Below, piece after piece: positions 59,803 to 64,000 of a stretch of 64,000 nucleotides of DNA. The stretch comes from CAVQLX01 sp963811605 (GTDB lineage Bacteria; Desulfobacterota; Binatia; DP-6), in NCBI GenBank assembly GCA_963811605.1, contig CAWESA010000002.1, positions 1-64,000 on the forward strand. The letters are read 5' to 3'. The notes beneath the pieces were generated by a model. It did not search any database, was not told the origin of the DNA, and worked only from the letters and a program-made list of their open reading frames with translations. A program made the position numbers and the translations under genes. Each line of letters begins with the position of its first letter. The first letter of the stretch is position 1.

Positions 59803-61008
59803 TCAGGAAATGACGCCGGCGTCCTTCCAGCGCCCGATGTCGTCCCAGCCGTGGCCCAGCTCCAGCAGCACCTCCTCGGTCTGGGCGCCGGCATCCTGCG
59901 CGGGACTGCGTACGGCCGGCGGCTCGCCGCCGAACTGGACCGGGTTGGCGCACACGCGCACCTCGCCGGCGGCGGTGGGCGACGGGAGGAGGTAGCCGTT
60001 GGCCTGCACCTGGGGATCGGCGGGCAGATCGAGCGGCGTCTGGAAGGGTCCCCAGATGCACTCGGACGCGCGCAGGATCTCCTCCCACTCGCCGCGGGGC
60101 CGGGTGGCGAAGATCTCGGCCAGATCGTCACGGATGGCGGTAGACTGCTCCCGCCGTGCCTCCGGCGTCGGATAACGCTCCAGCAGATCGGGGCGTCCGA
60201 TGGTGGCGGCGAAGACGGGCCAGAAGCGCTCGGCCTGGAGCATCATCAGGACCAGCCCCTTGCCGTCGCTGCAGAAATAGGTGCCGACCAGCGGATTGGG
60301 GGCGCTCGGCATGTCGCCTGCCGCGGGGAGCATGAAGCCGTACATGAGCGACGCGGTGATGTCCGGGGACAGCACCCACATGGCCGTCCCGAGCAACGAG
60401 ACGTCGACCTCGGTTCCCTCGCCCGTGCGCTCGCGCTGGAAGAGCGCCGCGGCGACGCCGCCGGCGATGGCCATGCCGCCGATGAAGTCGCCGAACGCCG
60501 GCCGCTGCTGCAGCGGCGGCCGGCCGGTGGTGGAGAGGCGGTCGGCGATGCCGCCACGGGCCCAGAACGAGACCCCGTCGTAGCCCCCGCGGCGCGCGTC
60601 CGGGCCACGGCGTCCCTGGCCGGAGCCGCGCGCGTAGATGAGGCGCGGGTTGATCGCGCGCAGGTCGTCCCAGGTGATGCGCAGCCGTTCGCGCGCGTCG
60701 TCGAGGAAGCTGGTGAGGAAGACGTCGGCGCGCGCGACCAGCTCGAGGAGCAATGCCCGGCCCTCGGGATGCGCGAGGTCGATGCCGACGCTGCGCTTGT
60801 TGCGTCCGAGGTGCTCGACGAAGAAGTTGCGGCCCGACGCCCCGGGGATCAGTCCCGACGTGACCAGCCCGCGGATCGGGTCGCCGAGGCGAGGATGCTC
60901 GATCTTGACGACCTCGGCGCCCCAGTCACCGAGCACGGTGGCCGCCGAGGGCACGAAGCCCCAGTCGGCCACCTCGATCACGCGTACGCCGGCGAGGACG
61001 TCGGCCAT
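59803..61008 (-). CDS. CaiB/BaiF-family CoA-transferase
   Basis: 401 aa, ATG 61008. The start LAGVRVIEVADWGFVPSAAT and INPRLIYARGSGQGRRGP are those of the formyl-CoA transferase family; the usual catalytic-Asp stretch is at RRGGYDGVSFWARGG. It ends GRWKDAGVIS, the normal family end. It moves CoA between acids. It lies between an amidohydrolase (12 bases upstream) and pyrophosphatase, so the three are probably one transcript. Confidence 0.87.
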   Translation of the reverse strand: MADVLAGVRVIEVADWGFVPSAATVLGDWGAEVVKIEHPRLGDPIRGLVTSGLIPGASGRNFFVEHLGRNKRSVGIDLAHPEGRALLLELVARADVFLTSFLDDARERLRITWDDLRAINPRLIYARGSGQGRRGPDARRGGYDGVSFWARGGIADRLSTTGRPPLQQRPAFGDFIGGMAIAGGVAAALFQRERTGEGTEVDVSLLGTAMWVLSPDITASLMYGFMLPAAGDMPSAPNPLVGTYFCSDGKGLVLMMLQAERFWPVFAATIGRPDLLERYPTPEARREQSTAIRDDLAEIFATRPRGEWEEILRASECIWGPFQTPLDLPADPQVQANGYLLPSPTAAGEVRVCANPVQFGGEPPAVRSPAQDAGAQTEEVLLELGHGWDDIGRWKDAGVIS

Positions 61009-61020
61009 CGTGCTGGCGCC

Positions 61021-62133
61021 CTAGTCGAGGCCGTAGAGCTGTGCCGCGTTGCCGCCCGCGATCAGTCGCCGCTCGTCGTCGGGCACGTCCTTGAAGTGCT
61101 CGGCGAGCGCCTCGCGCGACTTCGGCCACGTGCTGTCGGAGTGCGGATAGTCCGTGGACCAGAGGATGTTGTGCAGGCCGGCGCGATGACGCGCGGCCAC
61201 CCCGGCGAGGTCCTGGATGAAGGTCGCGTGCCCCTGGCGGTACCAGTACGTGCTCGGCTTCTCGGAGATGACCGACTTGGTCCAGAAGCGGTGCTTGTTG
61301 AATGTCTGGTCCATGCGCTCGAGGAAGTACGGGATCCAGCCGATGCCGCACTCGACGAGCACGAACTTGAGCTTCGGGTGACGCTCCAGGATGCCGGTGA
61401 AGATCAGGGTCGAGACGGTCTCGCAGATCGAGATCGGGGCGATGGCGATGAACGTCTCCTTGATGCCGGGGGCGGGGTTCTGGAAGGTCGCCTGCACGTT
61501 GGCATTGCGCGGGCCGACGATGTGGAAGCTGATCGGCAGCCCGGTCTCCTCGATGAGTGACCAGAGGGGCTCGTAGGCCTCGTCCCACAAGGGTTTGCCT
61601 CCGCGCTCGTCGGGGAACGGGTCGCAGTGGAAGCCGCGCAGGCCGAGCTTCGCGATGCGCTCGAGCTCGCGCACGCTCTCGTCGAGATCGAGAAGCGGGA
61701 TGTGCGCCAGGCCGACCAGTCGGGACGGCGCCGCCTTCGACAGATCGACCATCCAGTCGTTGTAGCGCTGGACGATGTAGCGCCGCAGCTCGGGGTCCTT
61801 CGGCAGCTGCGTCACGGGACCGCCGAAGTACAGCACCTCGGCATCGACGCCATCGACGTCCATGTCCTCGAGGCGCGCCGTCGGGTCGTAGGAGCCCGGC
61901 CGCATGTCCTTGTAGCCGAGCCCGTAGGCCTTGAAGTCTTCGGGCCTGCGGCCCGCGGACGAGTCGAGCCCGATCGCGCCGCTGATCTGCGAGTCGACGA
62001 TCCAGAAGTCGCCCATGTCGGTCGACTCGACCCGCGGCACGCGATCCTTGAGCGCGGACGGCGAGTTGCGGGTCCACAGATCCTTGGGCGGGTTGACGTG
62101 CGAATCGGCCGAGATGATGCGCTCCGTGCTCAT
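61021..62133 (-). CDS. Amidohydrolase-2 family metal-dependent hydrolase/decarboxylase
   Basis: 370 aa from ATG 62133, with GGAGGGG 6 bases upstream; 16 residues more with an upstream start. Metal motif ISADSHVNPP, then GLRGFHCDPFPD, PISFHIVGP and the C-terminal WSTDYPHSDSTWPKS. This is the ACMSD-like amidohydrolase_2 family, which often decarboxylates or hydrolyses aromatic acids. With the CoA-transferase it could process an acid for activation. Substrate unknown. Confidence 0.86.
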   Translation of the reverse strand: MSTERIISADSHVNPPKDLWTRNSPSALKDRVPRVESTDMGDFWIVDSQISGAIGLDSSAGRRPEDFKAYGLGYKDMRPGSYDPTARLEDMDVDGVDAEVLYFGGPVTQLPKDPELRRYIVQRYNDWMVDLSKAAPSRLVGLAHIPLLDLDESVRELERIAKLGLRGFHCDPFPDERGGKPLWDEAYEPLWSLIEETGLPISFHIVGPRNANVQATFQNPAPGIKETFIAIAPISICETVSTLIFTGILERHPKLKFVLVECGIGWIPYFLERMDQTFNKHRFWTKSVISEKPSTYWYRQGHATFIQDLAGVAARHRAGLHNILWSTDYPHSDSTWPKSREALAEHFKDVPDDERRLIAGGNAAQLYGLD

Positions 62134-62251
62134 TCGGTCCCCTCCTGCTGGCCGAGGTTTAGCCCGCTCGCCGCGCGTCAATCAAGCGATTGCCCGATTC
62201 CGCCCCGGCGCCGCCGCCGAGGCGCTGTCGGGGCGCCTCGGCGCGCACGCG

Positions 62252-64000
62252 TCAGAGGTTGCCGACCGCGACGGTGGCCTGCGCGATGGCGGTGGTGAGC
62301 TTGCTCAGCGTATCCGGCGCGAGCTTCTTCTGCGCCTTGGCGACGGTGCGGCTGAGCCCCTTCAGGCCGTTGCTGATCTTCCTGCGCGCCTTCTGCGCCT
62401 TCTTCCCGGTCCCGGCGGCGGCGGTGAGCTTCTTCATGATCGCCTTCGCCTGCTTGCGGAGCTTCTTGCGCGTCGACTTCGGGATGCCGTCGATCGAGTC
62501 GATGGCGCTCTGCAGGCTGCCGAGCCGGCACGTGGCGCCGTCGAGGCCCGGACGGAGCGGGTGCTGGCACGTGGTCGTGGGCGGCGTCTCGCTGCACGAG
62601 TCGTCGGTGCAGGCATCCCCGTCGTCGCAGTCCGGGGCGGGTCCGTTGACGCACTGTCCGTTGGCGGGATTGCAGCTCTGGGTGCCGTCGCACGCCGTCG
62701 AATCCCGGCACTCGACCGGCGTGCTGACGCAGCCGGTTGCGGGGTCGCAGGTGTCGATGGTGCACGCGTTGCCGTCGTCGCAGCTGGGCGGCGTGACCGG
62801 CGTGCAGACGCCTGCCGAGCACACCGACGTGCCGCAGGCGCGGAGCGGATCGCAGTCGAGGGTGTCGGCGCACGGTATGCAGCCCTCGGCCGCCGGCGCC
62901 GTGCACAGCGTGCCCGGCCGGCAGATGTCACGCCGGCATCCCGACCCGGGCGCGCCGTTCCGGGCGCCGAGGTCGCACAGCTCGCCGGCGTCGACCACGC
63001 CGTCGCCGCACCAGTGCAGCTTGCATTCGACGGAGCAGGGCGTGCCGGGCTGCCCCACCTGCGCCCCCGTGTCGCACTCCTCGCCCGCCTCGACCTGCCC
63101 GTTGCCGCAGAACTCGCGGGTGCAGGTGATGGAGCACCCGGCGTCGGCCTGCCCGTTCTGCGCGCCGGCGTCGCACTCCTCGCCGGCATCCAGGAACCCA
63201 TTGCCGCACGCCTCGATGTGGCAGGTGGCGGAGCAGCCGTCGCCGCTGGTCGTGTTCAGATCGTCGCACGTCTCGCCGCAGTTGACGTCGATGGTGCCGC
63301 TGCCGCAGCCGTCGAACTGGCAGAGATGAGAGCAGCCGTCGCAGTCGTTGGTGTTGCCATCGTCGCAGGCCTCGCCATCCTCGGGGACGCCGTCACCGCA
63401 GCCCGGGGGCGCGATGGCCTTGCAGTCGGACGTGCAGATGGAGGAGCCGGTCGCGCCGTCGTCGCACTCCTCGCCGCACTCGCGTACCCCGTTGCCGCAC
63501 GTCTCCGGCATGCAGTCGGCAGAGACGCCGTCGCACGACTGGTTGTTGCCGTCATCGGCGGCCTCACCGCATTCCGGGATGTGGTCGCCGCACACGTCGT
63601 CGCGGCGGGTGCAGTCGCTCTTGCAGCCGTCGCAGTCGTTGGTGTTGCCGGTCGTCGCAGGCCTCGCCGGGGTCGATGGTGAAGTTTCCGCACACCTGGC
63701 ACTGGCAGGTCGAGGAGCACTTGCCCGGGCACGCGGCAGCGTCGGCCCCGTCGCATTGCTCGGCTCCCTGCTTGATGCCGTCGCCACATCCCGCCGGGGG
63801 GTTGCCGCCGCAGGGGATGAGGCTGGTGTCCTGCACCGCGCCAGGCAGGGTCGGCTGCAGCGTGCCGGTGACGGTGGGAGGGGTATTGCGATACTGGAGC
63901 GTGTTGCCGGACGTCGATCGCAGGGTTCCGGCGACGGTCATCGTCCCGCCGGACGCCAGCACGATGGTGCCGTCGGGTCCGCGCGCGTCGAGCATCTTGC
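62252..64000 (-). CDS. Cys-rich repeat secreted protein (partial, one frameshift)
   Basis: The 5' end lies outside the window. The visible chain begins with a beta-rich region (LASGGTMTVAGTLRSTSGN), then repeats of the type CGNGxxExGEECDDGxxxGDGCSxxC, the Myxococcus/DUF4215-type Cys-rich motif. One extra C near 63655 breaks the frame between GEACDD and GNTNDCDGCKSDC. About ten repeats follow, then CDDGNACTIDTC and CDDGDACTDDSC, and a basic helical tail of about 90 residues (STRKKLRKQAKAIMKKL). It is probably exported and disulfide-rich. The tail matches that of the beta-helix protein at 19.3 kb. Confidence 0.8.

Overview
The window is about 64 kb of very GC-rich DNA from a Gram-negative bacterium. 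The Gram-negative assignment rests on a TamA/TamB-type outer-membrane pair, lipid A acylation genes and an LpxO-like hydroxylase. Secreted proteins full of cysteine-rich repeats, CoA-transferases, acyl-CoA dehydrogenases and LLM/AGPS-type flavoenzymes resemble soil delta-proteobacteria-like lineages such as Binatota or Myxococcota. That placement is inference from gene content, not from a marker gene. There is no rRNA, CRISPR array, prophage or replication origin. RNA genes are one tRNA-Glu and the 3' end of another tRNA.

Layout. 1-4.8 kb holds a secreted hydrolase, a cyclase-TolB-TPR regulator and a stretch of decayed gene fragments. 4.8-7 kb is a secreted lipase-like protein with a twin Cys-rich tail, a strong terminator hairpin and an IS91 remnant. 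7.3-16.5 kb, all on the minus strand, is a lipid-A very-long-chain-fatty-acid (VLCFA) gene set: MBOAT, AcpXL-like ACP, FabZ, two ketosynthases, FabG, an MDR dehydrogenase, an LpxXL-type acyltransferase and two SDRs. This is the rhizobial acpXL-lpxXL gene order with extra reductases. 16.5-27 kb carries SARP and VOC remnants, a secreted nucleosidase-like protein, an XRE regulator, a large beta-helix secreted protein, a glycosyltransferase-like protein, a DUF6282-like/Gfo-Idh-MocA pair, phosphoglycerate mutase and a desaturase. 27-38 kb carries a truncated transposase, an AGPS-like flavoprotein, two RRM proteins (one apparently starting at ATT), GST, an LLM oxidoreductase with reductase and ferredoxin, enoyl-CoA hydratase, a MOSC-reductase-ferredoxin fusion and a hybrid histidine kinase. 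38.6-41 kb is a secreted protein with seven disintegrin-like repeats. 41-49 kb holds tRNA-Glu, two acyl-CoA dehydrogenases, MFS, DoxX proteins, a CaiB-type transferase, a methyltransferase and an LpxO-like hydroxylase. 49-56 kb holds YqgE, ThiD, a 6PGL-like protein and TamB/TamA. 56-64 kb holds TetR plus a carotenoid oxygenase, VapBC, pyrophosphatase/CaiB/amidohydrolase, and a Cys-rich repeat protein cut by the window end.

Two themes recur. One is the outer envelope: VLCFA and hydroxylated lipid A, plus Tam-dependent outer-membrane assembly. The other is a family of exported Cys-rich proteins sharing modular C-termini. At least seven otherwise intact genes are broken by single-base indels, and one further SDR by three. 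This looks more like uncorrected sequencing error than decay, although true remnant zones also exist.
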